From positions 83,782,196-83,846,195 of the forward strand of contig CM046878.1 of assembly GCA_025667525.1 (NCBI GenBank): 64,000 nucleotides of DNA. Reading direction: 5' to 3'. The notes beneath the pieces were generated by a model. That model saw only the letters and a program-made list of their open reading frames with translations, was not told where the DNA came from and searched no databases. Within the stretch, counting starts at the first letter, position 1; every line of letters starts with the position of its first letter. Shown piece after piece: positions 1 to 12,530 of the stretch. The position numbers were made by a program, and so were the translations under genes. The stretch is from Glebionis coronaria (taxonomy: Eukaryota > Streptophyta > Magnoliopsida > Asterales > Asteraceae).

Positions 1-1074
1 CTCCCATGACTAAACACCTTACCCGAGACCTCTAAATGTTAAACCCCAAATCGTAAAAAAAAATACCATTTACTATAATACTTATACGTATACGTAAACA
101 CCAAAATAACACCATTTCATTTCATAGTCACCAATTTGTGACCTCATGAACATGAAATAACCGTTCCTCGATTTACTTATGAGTACCATATACTCATAAA
201 CGATGTCCACACCAACTTCGTTCACGCAAAATAAACATGTAAACACACAAAACACATAGTCACACATAGTCACACATAAAATAACCTAAAAATAAGACCG
301 AATGACGAACCTCAAAACCATGGTTGTCACACTATATCACTAATGAGATCATCATAACTATAAAAAATAGACAACCTAAAAGCAACAGTTAGTTAGGGTT
401 AACATATGTAATCAAAGAATATACGAAAAATGAGTACATACGCGGAACGATAAGGCGATTTGGTTATAACATTTTAGTAGGGTGTAAAACAATGTTCTTC
501 ATTAATGATCCAGAATTCACACAAAAAACTACGATAATTGCCAAAAAAATAGGCTCATGGGGTGTTGTACTAAGGTATCTTGCACTAATATTGAGTGTGA
601 AGCAAAAGGTGTGGGTAGCTATATCACTAATGAGATCATCATAATTATAAAAAATAGACAACCTAAAAGCAGGATTTATCCTAATACCTTTTGTCACTTA
701 GCAAAACAATAATCGCACGAATGTAATCTCACAAACGGTCTCGAAATGCATGACTAGAGCAAGTTATAGGTTAAAATTAATTCCTAAAGATCTAAAGGTG
801 AATCTCACTTTTTGTCTTTTTTGGATGCAATTTTCAACTGGTACGTTTTTGTGCTATCCATATACTTCCTATCCATGAGACCTCTAAAACTACGATTTCT
901 TCGACATGCGCAATAAAAAAATTAATTTTGGGTCAAAGTTACCATCTTAACTATGTTTCGGGTGTATTGTTCATTATTTTAAGGACAAAATAAACACAAA
1001 TGAAAGAACAAATTCTAAGGCTTTTTTTAGCCTCTTACACTTAAATCAAATATTGCCTTCAATATTTTAAAGGG
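1..1074. other. AT-rich spacer, no gene seen
   Basis: No convincing coding region on either strand; the open frames are short and of low complexity. The only structure seen is the 53-bp direct repeat listed separately. Confidence 0.6.
332..671. repeat. Pair of 53-bp direct repeats
   Basis: The copies at 332-384 and 619-671 both begin ctatatcactaatgagatc and end cctaaaagca, with one visible mismatch. They are 287 bp apart. They could be a local duplication or the two ends of a decayed insertion; no coding sequence lies between them. Confidence 0.75.
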
Positions 1075-1370
1075 AAAATCACTTAAAAATGTAGTAAACT
1101 TACCATTTTTTATGGTTGTGTGTACTAAACTATTTTTTTTCTCATTGTGTGTATTAAACTTTTAAATTCATATCATTGTATGTATTTGTGACTATTTTAC
1201 CCATACTTTTTTCAAATTTTGAAGGGTAAATTGGTCAATTTACAAGGCAAAATCGTATCAAAATACACACAATAATCGAAATTAAAAAGTTTAATACACA
1301 CAATAAGAAAAAAAATAGTTTAGTACATAGAACCATAAAAAGTGGTAAATTTACTACATTTCTAAGTGGT
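1075..1370. repeat. Foldback (inverted-repeat) MITE-like element
   Basis: The left arm (about 1075-1195) and the right arm (about 1255-1370) are reverse complements with scattered mismatches. Landmarks are 'atgtagtaaacttacca', 'tgtactaaactattttttt' and 'gtgtgtattaaact', found inverted in the right arm. The loop is about 60 bp. No protein is encoded. No clear target-site duplication was found, so the superfamily is open. Confidence 0.6.
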
Positions 1371-1390
1371 AAATTTACTAAAAAAAAGAG

Positions 1391-1808
1391 AAATATAAAA
1401 GAAAAACACAGTAATATCTTTAGAATCATACTTTATCAACAATCAACACTATAAAGTATTCATGAAATTAACATCCTTCACAAATATATAGATAAACATT
1501 GATGCTTAAATTAAGACTGGTGTTTAAGTAGGATGAGCACGATAGTGGTTTCGTATTGATCTCGTATCGAATTAGTGGTACCGTTTTTTCAAGCATAAAC
1601 TAGTAATCAGTATCGTACCGAATATGATTCGGATATCGGTACCGTACCGGAAAATTGGGTTTTTGCCTTTTTGTCGGGAGTTTCTCGATTTTGTACCAGT
1701 CCCTTACCGAATTAGTGATACCCTTTTTTTCACCTTATTTCGTATTTCTGATATCGTATCGAACGAGATTCAGATACCGAAAATCTGTATAGTTTTGATA
1801 CGATTCCA
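1391..1808. other. Spacer with degenerate GTACC/GATATCG repeats
   Basis: No gene. From about 1535 the sequence repeatedly uses words such as 'gtatcg', 'ggtaccg' and 'gaattagtg' in both orientations, as in MITE-like repeats. The CACTA element starting at 1809 was inserted at its right edge, and the sequence resumes at 6323 as 'gttcgattt'. Confidence 0.4.
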
Positions 1809-1867
1809 CACTACTACAAAAAATAGCATCAAGACCTCTTTATGGAGACCTAATACGAAAAAAACAG

Positions 1868-2075
1868 GTCTAGACACAAGAAATTCGCCCCCCCCAAAAT
1901 AATTCGAACCGGGTTTCATAATACAAACCGGTCTGGATCCATATAACTAAATGAGACCGGTTGGTATTTATACAACCGGTCTGGAAAAACATAAATGAGA
2001 CCGGTTGAGTGCAATAAAACGGGTCTTGATATGTTTTTATATAAAGACCAGTTTTTAACAAATTAACCGGTCTCC
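1868..2075. repeat. 5' subterminal repeat zone of the CACTA element
   Basis: About nine copies of a 9-11 bp motif (AACCGGTCT, GAGACCGGTT and variants) alternate in orientation. A matching zone is at the 3' end. Likely transposase-binding sites, by analogy with En/Spm. Confidence 0.8.
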
Positions 2076-2637
2076 TTCATCGGAAAAAAATAGCCGTTGA
2101 CATCTGCACAACTGCTGTTGGCTCGTTTTTTACACATATAACCTCATTTATTGCCATTTTTAACACACAAACACATACTCAAATTCCTTTCAACAAAAAA
2201 CATCATTCAATGCTTTCAAAGGTATTAAATACATCTTATTTATCACATTTTTATTTATTATTATGTATCATTCTTGTAGCTTATTTATTTCTTTAAATAT
2301 TATTTCGTTTGTATAGGGTCGTTGTTTCCGGATATCATTACTTACCACTCGTTCAAGTAAGGTATAATATCGAACTATCTTCAACCAAACTTCTATAATT
2401 ATCTAGTTTAACACCCATCCAATGTCAACCTATTAGAGGTTGATCTAATATTTCCCGAATTAGGACTAGTTTTAGATCACAATATTTCATTTAGGATGTG
2501 AATGCCTATTTGAAGATGGAGTGTTGTTTTAGAAATAGAACTAATAGCATTTTTACGATACTCCTACTAGTATGTTTTTACATGTATGTTTGAAGAGTTA
2601 GGAGGATCGGGTGTTGTTTTAGAAAAACTATCTTAAA

Positions 2638-2690
2638 AAAAATTAAAAAAATTAAAAAAATTAAAAAAATTAAAAAATTAAAAAATAAAT
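2638..2690. repeat. AT-rich tandem repeat before the transposase
   Basis: Short tandem run of an 8-9 bp unit (attaaaaaa), ending a few bases before the transposase start codon at 2698. Confidence 0.75.
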
Positions 2691-2697
2691 ATTATAT

Positions 2698-3945
2698 ATG
2701 GATCGTTCCACATGGATGTACAACATAAAGCGGGCTACCCCCGAATACATGGAAAATTTGTCTCATTTCATGCAAGTTGCCGAGGAAGATCGGGTGATGA
2801 GCAGAAAAGATGAAATTTTTTGTCCTTGTAAAAAATATAGAAATGGTGTGTTATATGAGAGCGCTAAAGAAGTTAAACACCATCTAATTAGAGACGGGTT
2901 TACGAGAGGGTATACGTGTTGGGATTTTCATGGTGAAAAAAGAATCGCTTCTACATGTAATGAAGATCATGATTTGCCAATTAACGAGGACCGTCGTAAT
3001 TTAAATGACATGTTAAATGACATGGACGATAATGTTTCTCAAAAGGAGCATGCTAAATTTGAAAAGTTATTTGTTGCCGCAGAAAAACCATTGTTTGGTG
3101 GTTATACAAAACTTACCATACTTTCTGCGGTGATAAAGTTGTTTAAAATAAAAGCATCATTTGGTTTGAGCGATATAGGTTTCACAGCTCTATTAGAGTT
3201 TTTACATGAAGAAATGCTCCCCGACGACAATGAATTGCCCGTTACAACATACCAAGCCAAAAAACTAATGTGCCCAATGGATTTGGAAGTTGAAAGAATA
3301 GATGCATGTCCAAATGATTGTATGTTGTATAGAGGCACTGACAAGGATCTACAAGTGTGCAAGGTATGCCATACCTCGAGGTATGTGCAAATAAAACATA
3401 AAGGACGTGACGGTGATGTGATAAGAAATGGCCCTCCTGCTAAATTATTGTGGTATTTTCCGATCATACCAAGACTCGAGCGATTATACGCAGATGCTAA
3501 AGAGGCGAAATTATTACGTTGGCATGCCGAGGAGCGTAAAAAAGATGGAAAACTGAGACATGTAGCTGATTCTATTCAATGGAGAAATATTGATAACTCG
3601 TTTGAAAATTTTGGTGGGGATATTAGAAATATACGGCTAGGACTTAGTTCAGATGGATTTAATCCGTTCGGAAATATGAGTAGTGTTCACAGCACTTGGC
3701 CAGTTCTTTTATGCAACTACAATCTTCCACCTTGGTTATGTATGAAACGAAAATACATCATGTTGTCATTGTTAATTCAGGGCCCCAAACAACCCGGGAA
3801 TGACATTGATGTGTATTTGAAGCCTTTGATCGATGACTTGATAACGCTTTGGGAACCGGGAGTAAAAATTTATGATGCTTACTCGAAAAGTTATTTTATG
3901 CTACGAGCCATGATTTTTTGCACCATTAGTGATTTCCCCGCATAA
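2698..3945 (+). pseudogene. Truncated CACTA transposase (TNP2/TNPD-type)
   Basis: A 415-codon frame starting ATGGATCGTTCC. Residues 1-75 match the transposase-associated domain of plant CACTA elements (MDRSTWMY start, then the Cys-containing stretch FCPCKKYRN). Residues about 190-400 match the start of the Transposase_21 family: a CPNDC...C..C zinc-binding-like cluster, RWHAEERKKDG, then the LGLSSDGFNPF and LPPWLCMK signatures. The frame stops right after ISDFPA, where the family normally continues into YGNLSG and the rest of the catalytic region. The next bases code for nothing recognisable, so the C-terminal part was probably lost by internal deletion. An intact enzyme would act in the nucleus to cut and paste the element; this copy should not. 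Confidence 0.85.
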
Positions 3946-4081
3946 TGCTGAAAAGTATGCCTGCCCTTGAAATTGATATGGTAGATGCTCAAATCTTTTA
4001 GTTATGATTATTTAAAGTAGCGATAATATTATACATAAAAAACTAATGGTGTATTTGTAGGTCACTAAGAACACAACATCT

Positions 4082-5708
4082 ATGCCGATTTCTCAATCCA
4101 AAGAGGCATTGCCGAAAGCCAAAAAATCTGTTGAAAAAGCCACCACTCAAGTAGCTATAAAGCAAACACCAAAACAAAAACAAGGGTTGTCGGCAGCTCA
4201 AAAAGGTGCTAGAACAGTTGCTCAGAAAGTTGTGGCACAAGAAGCTAAAAAAGTGTTGGAGACTAGATTGAATGATGTAGGAGATACCATTGGTTTGAGA
4301 GGAAATATATTGAATGCTGCTTATCTCCGTTGGATGAGTCGTGATGATTGTACTTCAGGTTATGTTGTTGATGTTCCTGCTGGTATGTTTGTTGGGCAAG
4401 AGGAATCCTTTGTCATTACGGTCCATGCTGATGACATTTTGCAAATGTGGACGAATGGATGGCTCGATGCAAGCATTATAACTTACTTTAGCTGGTAAGA
4501 GTACTTTAAAACTACTTCTAATGTATTTAAGTTCCTGTTTAGAATTTCTTATTGAAACTAACTACTTTTTGGATTTGCTTATATAGAGGTTTTTGTCATT
4601 GGTAATTAGATTTGCTTATTGCAATATCAACACTTTTGGATTACATATCGATTAGGGTCTGTTTAGGATTGTTTATAGATTAGTAGTTGTTTTAGAATGT
4701 TAATTAGGAAGTTTGCGATTAGATCGAGACTAGGGTTTGTTATACACCTAGGGATGTTTGGGATTGTTTATACAATAAGGGGTGTTTGGGATTGCTTATA
4801 GACTTATGTTTGTATGTGATGGCTTTGCGGCAGGGGTTGTTTGAAATTGCTTATTTAGACTAGGGATTCGTTGTTTTAACTTTGGAATTATCTTATATAC
4901 ATTTGTTTTGTTTTTAGGGGGCTATACAATTTGATGCAGTCAAGTACCAACCGATGTGGTCTATTAAACCCATATTTGATTCAAGCAAGTCAATGTCTTA
5001 AAAACAGTTCAGGTGTTAAAGATTACTTGACAAGAGCATTCACTTCTCCCAACGACATTTTCCTTGCGCCATTTATAGAAAAGTATGATATGTGTTATTT
5101 TAATTGTTTTTTTGCTTATGTGTGAATATGGTTAATAATTTTGTTTCAACTTTATCAGAGAGAACCATTGGGTGTTGTTTGTTGTATGCCCTAAACAACG
5201 CACGTGCTACATCTTGGATTCACATCATCCAAAGAAAAAGAAGAGGACCGATCGAAGCTATTGGCTTACAAGCTGTTTGAACAAGTTCGTTGCAAATTAC
5301 AAAGTTGTAGAGGTAAAATTTATCTCTATAATTAGATGCACAACCAAATTGTTTTTATTATAGAACTCTTAACATGTGTATGTACTTGGTATATTTAAAT
5401 GCAGTGTAATCAACAAGCTGGGTTATGGGAATGTGGTTACTATTTACTCAAATGGATGCATGAATTTGTAACTCTTCATCAAGATCATTTCCCAAATACA
5501 GTAAGTAATATGTAAATGAAATTTTTTAATGAAATAAGTAGGATTAATTATAATCAGCCAATATATTACTATATATCTTTTTTTAGAAATTTTCTTATCT
5601 TGTATATCTGTGTTTTACGTGTAGATCCCTTGGAATGACACTTGTGCGTTCTCCATGAATCAGATTGAAGACACCGTTGAAAAGTGGCATCAGTTATGTC
5701 CGATTTGA
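4082..5708 (+). CDS. Ulp1-like C48 cysteine protease carried by the CACTA element
   Basis: Five exons join in frame: 4082-4494, 4918-5082, 5159-5312, 5405-5500 and 5625-5708, giving 303 residues. Every intron starts GT and ends AG and the phases agree. The C-terminal half has the Ulp1/SENP catalytic layout: His196 in ENHWVLFVV, Asp213 in YILDSHH (17 residues later, as in yeast Ulp1), Gln248 in CNQQ, and Cys254 in WECGYY. The N-terminal ~85 residues are Lys/Ala/Gln-rich and basic, possibly nuclear-targeting. Ulp1 enzymes cleave SUMO from proteins, and plant transposons often carry related genes of unknown role. The reading frame appears undamaged although the neighbouring transposase is truncated. 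It might once have been fused to the transposase; the ATG at 4082 is my choice because it is the first in this frame. Confidence 0.75.
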
Positions 5709-6060
5709 TTACTTAGTTGTTCGCTATGCCGTTGTCTTTTGTTTCAGGCATTTGTAGGTTCTAGTATTTAAGTTAAGATGATATGTACGAACTGCTTTCT
5801 TAGAAGGCATTTTGGAACTTACGTTTAGTGTTAGAACTCGTTAATTATCATCTAAGTTAAATTTTGGAATATGTATTGACGTTTATGATTTATTAGTTAA
5901 ATTTCTGGATTTTTAGTAATTTATGGATCAAAGCTCTGTGTTTATGTACTGCTGCAAAAAAGAAAGAAAAAACTGCAGCATAGTGTTTATTAATGTTTAT
6001 TAAGCTTATTTAAAACAAGCTGGAAAGAAGATTTTTATAAAACAAGTGTTATTTATAAGT

Positions 6061-6300
6061 CGATTCCAGACCGGTTTATTATTAGAAACCAGGTCTCGTT
6101 AATATAACGAGACCAGTTAAACACATTTAAACAGGTCTGGAAATTGATATTAAGACCGGTTGTATAGCTAGAAACCGGTCTCGATTACGTTAAACCAGAC
6201 CGGTTTTGTAACCGGTCTCGATATGATTTCACATCAAGAGCCCCCCACTTAGAGACCTGACGTAAAACCGGTCTGGACAGACTCTACAACGGGTCTTGAA
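6061..6300. repeat. 3' subterminal repeat zone of the CACTA element
   Basis: Ten or more copies of the same AACCGGTCT / AGACCGGTT motif found at 1868-2075, in both orientations, packed into 240 bp just inside the 3' terminal repeat. Confidence 0.8.
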
Positions 6301-6322
6301 AGCACTTTTTGTAGTAGTGCCA

Positions 6323-6953
6323 GTTCGATTTAAAATTTGAGTTATATGACTTTTTTCTTTTGAACAACGTTCCTATATGACTTATATACTTTTTGTTTTT
6401 AGCAAAATTACAACGATATATATAAATGAAACCATTTGTAACAAGCTTTATATGATAGTTAACTAATTTAGAATAAAACTTGTCTTGAATGGACCATTCG
6501 TTGCAAAATGAAACAAATTTATTTATTAGAAGTTTTATTTACTAATAAATTAAATAATTATTTAAATTATTATAAATTTTTTTACTAAAACACATTTAAT
6601 AAAAAGAAATAGGCAGAAAAGCCTACATTTTTGCTTACTAAATAATTAGTAAAAATACATTTTAGTTATGTTTTCTATTATTTACTTTTTTAGTAGAAGT
6701 TAATAAAAATAATTTATTTTTTTACAGTTAATATGGATATATTTTTAGTAATCTTTTTATTACTTATTTTTCTATATTTAATTTAGTTAGAAAGTGATTA
6801 TTAAAATTATATGCACTTTCGTGACTTGAATAATATCTTTTGCTTTCAGTTAATTTGGGCCTATTAGTCCCAAACCAAACCTCCAAACTCCTTCCCGCAA
6901 AAAAAAAAGATTGAAACTGGGGAAAACTTCTCTTTCAGTTTGGACCCAGTTCA
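6323..6953. other. AT-rich spacer
   Basis: Very AT-rich, with many stops in all frames. No gene or repeat boundary is recognised. Confidence 0.6.
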
Positions 6954-7043
6954 GGACTATCGACGAGGGTTCTCTTTCGGTTTGGACTATCGACGGGGGT
7001 TCTCTTTCGTTTTGGACTATCGACGGGGGTTCTATTTCGGTTT
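6954..7043. repeat. 30-bp minisatellite, three units
   Basis: Three tandem units at 6954-6983, 6984-7013 and 7014-7043, each starting ggactatcgacg and ending ttcg(g/t)ttt, with one or two mismatches. The period is a multiple of three, so an open frame runs through it (10-residue repeat containing SLSVWTIDGG). No start context, domain or second exon supports a protein. Confidence 0.9.
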
Positions 7044-7117
7044 GGACCAAGTTTAGGACCTGCAATAAGTATTATGGCCCGTCCTTGCTGAACCTTTTTC
7101 TGCAGCAGTCAACGTGA

Positions 7118-10100
7118 TCTTTTTGGATTGGGGTTTGTTTGATCAGGGTCTTCTTAACGAGACCCCCCACACATCCATTACAATTATAGCGCTCGTAATA
7201 TTTTGTCTAATTAAGTCTTAGAATAAATGTTTGTATTATTATTTTGAGTTATCTTAAAATGAATTTTATTTAATAAACCAGAGTCATCATTTTAGCTGTA
7301 ACGAAATAATAATTTTTTGTCATAATTATTGTTTATCGATAAAAAACAACCAGTTTAATAAAAACACTATTTTTTTAGTTTATCTATTTTGTTTTTTACA
7401 CGATGTCATTTTCACCTTTAACAATTAATTTATAACTACTTTATTGTTTGTAATAATACTTAAAATGAAGGTGATATAATAAACTTACACTACATTCTTT
7501 GTCTATTTTTTGAAACGGATTATTAATTTGAAACGTCCGAAAATAGTATATTGGATTATAATTTCGAGACGAAGAGAATATATATGATTAATGGTATAAA
7601 AATATAAACAAAAAGTATATTTTTCACATTTTTAAGGTTTATATGCTACCACAAGTTTAATGTCAAATAAACTTCTATAAAATTATTTCTATAAATATAA
7701 TGAAGATCGTTAATTTGACAAATTTTGCGTTTTAGGGTACATGTTAAGAAAACAAAAAATGCGTAAACAAAAGACTTGAACTCACGAAAAATACATTTTT
7801 ATGAATCATGTGTGCTTTTCTGGATTTTATGTCTTTTTATACTTTTTAACTTATTATTACATTTATAATAGAAGTTTTGAGCTTTCTAAACATATTTTAA
7901 AAGTTAAATCTAAAAATTACGAAAAAGTCATGGTAAAATTTTTTTTCGTACAAAGGAATAAATTGAAAATATTTTTACAAAGCTCAAAACTATTCTTTCA
8001 TACTTTTTAAAATTTTAATTTCTTAAATAAATTGCACTTTGCTCTTTTAAAAATGTAAATATGTTTTTGTTTTTTATTTTCTCTAACTTTGAAAAAAATT
8101 ATTTTTTTTTCTTGTGAAAAAAGTTCATTAAAAATAAATAAATATAAGATTCTTTCAATTTTGAAATACAAAAAAAATAAAAATAAAAATAAAGTAATTT
8201 TTTTTCCTTTTTAGTTAACTTAAAGTGTTCGTAAATATAAAAAACTAACGTTATAAAAGATAATGGGTTAAATGGACTAACGTTGCCAAATTATAACTAT
8301 CAATACAGACGTTTAGTTTAATTTAAAATAAATAAATTAATGACATTGATAATTAAAAATATACATATGATAAATTTTAAAAAATTATTTATTATTTTAT
8401 AATTTTAATCTAACTTTAATGCCTACATAAATCATAACCAGCTTTAAATTCAATAAGAATAATATAATAAATAATCTCCGTCACTTTCCAAATTTTCGCT
8501 CCATTCCAAATTCTCAAAATCAAATATTTTCACACCCCTAAATCATCTTCTTTTTTTTAAAAAGAAAAACCCTCCAATCAAATTCGGTAACGTTGCACAT
8601 TTTAAATCCTATTTCCTATTATTTCGTTTTTATCAATTTTTATTATTTTTTTCATGGTTACAAAACTTAAAACTCTAATGCCGGGTTTATTTTCTTTCAG
8701 CAACTAATCCTAGAGTCTTTTTTTTTTCATTTTGCTTAATAATCAACAATCTCCAATAATGCGTTCTCAATTACTATTAATGCCATTTTATTTATTCTCT
8801 ATTAAACAATTTTAATTTTGAAAAACTTCTTTCGATTGATGCCACAATTACTAGAATTTGTCAAGCTATTGGAAATTTATAAAGGAAGAAAAAGTATCTT
8901 ATAGACAGGCCGCTGATAAATTAATTAAATAAATACAACAACTAAAAAGAGATAAAAGTGTTTTTTCTAAGAAAAGCACAGCTAACATGGTTGTATTTGC
9001 AAGTATTAGGAATGGTTGGAGCTCAAAAGTGGTGCCAAATGAAAAAGTAAATGTCACGTATGTTTTACACGAGAATCCTTTCGCATCACATTCTGTGGTG
9101 TTGTGGTAAGCTAACGTAAAAATAGTGTTAAAGGGTAAAAAAAAGTACAATAAGCCTATAAATGCTCACTTTTTTTAAAAAAGAAAAAGAAAAAATTTTA
9201 CAAATCAAGTTGGTAGGAACGACGCGAGCACCGGAGTGGTGCGCCAACTACTGACTGACGCTAAAGACGTAACCAAAATTTTGAGGGTGGTGAAATTAAA
9301 AAAGAGTCAAATGACCAAAGTATCCATTTAACCAAAATTTTGTTAGCAATCATTCCGTTGAATGAAGTGTGATGAGATCGTATCGTTTTCTTTGTAAAGC
9401 AAAACCCAAAGTAGGGACTCTTATAAGAGATTCTTTCCTTAGTAGAAAATAATCACTTAATTTATTCCTTTGTTATTAATAAAAGAATCATAATTACTTC
9501 TTAATTTAGAAGAAAAAGTATTTAAATTCGTTTTTAGTGAATATTAGATAGAAAAGTATACATGTCAAAAGTATAAATAACAAAACTATACAAAAACGGA
9601 TATAATTGACCAAAACTTAAAGCAAATAAACGACAAAAAGAAACTTTAAGAAAACGGGTTAAATCAATAAAAAAACTTAATAACAAAACACCCGTTATAA
9701 ACAAAACTTCGAAGCCCACGCCATCTCACATAAATAAAACTTCTGTAACCCCAGTCTGATTGTTTAATGGATTAGTTCTTCGATCATCTCTGATCAAAGT
9801 CATCATCCAGTTTCCTTCCTTTCAATCCATCATAATCAACCACTATTTTCGATTATGTAATCGACAGTTTCTCACAAACGGTATCGATTATCCCTAATTT
9901 TTTTTATCTAATTGTTACTATATTGAGTTAGTGGATTTTGTTTATAAGGGTGTGAATTTTGTGATGAGTGTCATGTGATTAGTTTTCTTATGCTGTTGAT
10001 TTCTTGATTTTGATTTTAAGTTCATGGTTCGGATTTTAAGTTAAATTAATTTTGTTTTTATATCAGTTAATGTTACGGGTTCGATTAATTGATTCATATT

Positions 10101-10837
10101 TGATGAGCTGCAAAAATATGATTTAGCTTTAATGGATTCCCCCGTACAAATCACACAACAGCGATATCAATAATACAATATTATAGGCCTACAGTCCTGA
10201 ATGTCTTGGTGAATCATGTAATAGATAACACATTTTTTAAGTTGGAGTCTGCTAAGGTGTTTACGATTGCTAAATTTCAGCTAATTGTTTACTGTTCCTT
10301 AAACGCAAATAACCACATTTGAGCGTTTGGATGGAAAACAACTACAAAACTGATTCTTCATGTGGCAATTATCACTTTTATAACCCACGTAAATATTGCA
10401 TCAATAGAGAGGAAAACTACTCTTTGGTATAGTTACGTTGTTGCAAGTCATATAGAATAAGTTGTCATTATTTTTTGAAAGCAGTATGGTACAAGAAAGG
10501 CACTGTCGTTCCAACATAGCTGAATTTTGATATATTCTTAATGTTTATAAGTTAATACGTCGAAATTGTTATCTTTATGTTATTTTAAAAAGGTCTAAAG
10601 TGATGGTGTTTATGCATTACGCTTTCTTTTACGGTTCTATTTCTAAAATGGGATGTGTTTCTTTTGGCTTTGTACTACATAACATTGCTTTTTCTCTAAT
10701 GTTTCTTAGCAAATAAAGATTGTTTTCTTTAATCCTGACAATACCATGGAGGAACCAATTTGGTAGGACGACAGGTGGTGCATTTATTGCCCACAGGCTA
10801 TGATTGTGTTGCCCCTTCATATGAATTTGTAGATGTG
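7118..10837. other. Long AT-rich intergenic block
   Basis: No supportable gene; the open frames are short and rich in Phe, Leu, Lys and Asn. At 9735-9882 a less AT-rich pyrimidine-containing stretch ends in a possible splice donor (cacaaacg|gtatcg) and could be an orphan 5'-UTR exon. That is speculation, because no coding exon follows. Confidence 0.5.
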
Positions 10838-11577
10838 TCAAATCATGTCCATATGTTTAAATTTGAGTTATTTGAACCCTTTTTTGAATTAATGGACTAA
10901 ATGGGTATTATTTTTATTTTAGTTGGACTATTTGGACAACATAAAAAACATTTTGTTAAACAAATGGGTATTAGAGGTGGCAAATCATGTCCATATGGTT
11001 AAATTTGGGTTATTTGGCCCCTTTTTTTAATTAATGGACTAAATGAGTATTACCTTTATTTTAATTGGACTATTTGGACAACATAAAAAACATTTTGTTA
11101 AATAAATGGGTATTATGAACTATTGGACAACATAAAAGCATTTGGTTAAATTAATCTTGAGTCTATTTATTTCTCCTTTAATATTGTCCATTTAACCCAT
11201 GTCCATTTGGTCCAATGTCCATTTGGTCCAAGTCTATTTAGTCCAAATATTAAAAATTGCCCATTTAGTCCGCGTCCATGGACCAACGTACATTTAACCC
11301 AGTGCCCATACCCGTCCAGTCCACCCATTTAGCCACCCTTAATGGGTATTATGGACTATTTGGACAACATAAAAACATTTGGTTAAATTAATCTTGAGTC
11401 TATTTATTTCTCCTTTAATATTGTCCATTTAACTCATGTCCATTTGGTCCAATGTCCATTTGGTCCAAGTCCATTTAGTCCAAATATTAAAAATTGCCCA
11501 TTTAGTCCGCGTTTATGGACCAACGTCCATTTAACCCACCGTCATACCCGTCCAGTCCACCCATTTAGCCACCCCAG
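10838..11577. repeat. Internally duplicated repeat, possibly a hAT-type element
   Basis: Two nested duplications. The segment starting 'caaatcatgtccatatg' occurs at about 10838 and again at about 10980 (roughly 140 bp apart). A ~233-bp segment at 11106-11340 is repeated at 11341-11573, both ending 'ccatttagccacc'. One copy begins GAGGTGGCAAAT and the end reads ATTTAGCCACC, an imperfect inverted pair of the kind that bounds small hAT elements. No flanking 8-bp duplication was found. It is full of phrases such as TTGGTCCA and TGGACTA; no coding capacity. Confidence 0.65.
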
Positions 11578-12530
11578 AATTTGATATGTTATAAAGTAGG
11601 AGGTAAAGGTGAAAACATACACGGATTGGGTAACGGTTCAAATGAGTAAGTTTTATGTAGGGTCAAAAGTCGATACAAAATGGGTGTGGTTGAATTCACC
11701 CGAAACACCTTTCTATGCTCAAATAATCATAAAAGTTAGTAATAATATGAAGCCATTAACTCTGCGTAATAATGTAGAAAGGTTTTTATATGTTTCCTTT
11801 TAACTAATTTTTGCTGACTTCACCCGACTTTAGATCGAAATTGATCAGATCGACCAACAACGGATATATATATATATAAGTTTTTTAATGAATAAAACAA
11901 ATAAATATCACTGAGGACACGTTAAGTTGTTTGCTTTTTAGCTGTTGCGTGGTCTTAGAATACCAGAGACTTAAACTTATTATTGAACGAGACACAAATT
12001 CCATCAGTGATTTAATTAAGGCAAACTTTGGCCTTTTAAGCCAGATACATCACCAAAAACATGTGTTAAGTTATGTTGCTGCTAAAAGTTGTTGTCATCA
12101 AAATTCATGCACTAAACAACTGAATCTCTTTTTGGAACATTACGTCATTAATTAGCTATTTTGCCCTTAACTTTTAGTGTTTCCATGAACTTATTTTTGG
12201 CCCATAAGACCTTAATATAAATACTCATGAAATTTTTATAATTTAAATATCTTTTTAAATGACAGTTACATGCCATATAAATTTGTAAGTGTGTTATGAA
12301 AGAACACCAAAACATACACTTTCTTATTCCTCACAGGAATTAAAGATTTGTAAGTAGATCTCAAATGGGGTTGCTCCCTCGGTAAAATGGGGATAAAGTG
12401 GGTCCGGAAACACGAGCGGAGGGAATAGTGGACAACGAACATAGTTATGCACTCACTTCTTTGGTTGAACATGAAAAATTGCTAACTCTCCAACTATAAA
12501 AAAGAATTGGTATCGGTGATATTCACGGGT
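11578..12530. other. Spacer, no gene seen
   Basis: The open frames are short and match nothing I know. A short TA microsatellite occurs at about 11866-11878. Confidence 0.55.

Larger units (their letters stand above)
1809..6319 (+). mobile_element. CACTA (En/Spm-like) DNA transposon, both ends present
   Basis: The element starts CACTACTACAAAAA and ends with its inverted copy TTTTTGTAGTAGTG. The inverted repeats stay alignable to about 28 bp. It is flanked by a 3-bp target duplication, CCA (1806-1808 and 6320-6322), the size expected for CACTA elements. Subterminal zones about 250 bp long at both ends hold many copies, in both orientations, of a motif close to AACCGGTCTGG / GAGACCGGTT. In this superfamily such motifs bind the transposon's DNA-binding protein. 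The 4511-bp interior carries a truncated transposase (2698-3945) and a Ulp1-like protease gene (4082-5708). With the transposase incomplete, the copy is probably non-autonomous. Confidence 0.93.

Noticed and set aside
6911..7117. 68-residue open frame
   Set aside because: It is only the minisatellite read in frame; no domain, splice context or neighbouring exon.
8899..9150. 83-residue minus-strand frame
   Set aside because: Phe/Leu-rich composition as expected from A-rich DNA; no recognisable protein.
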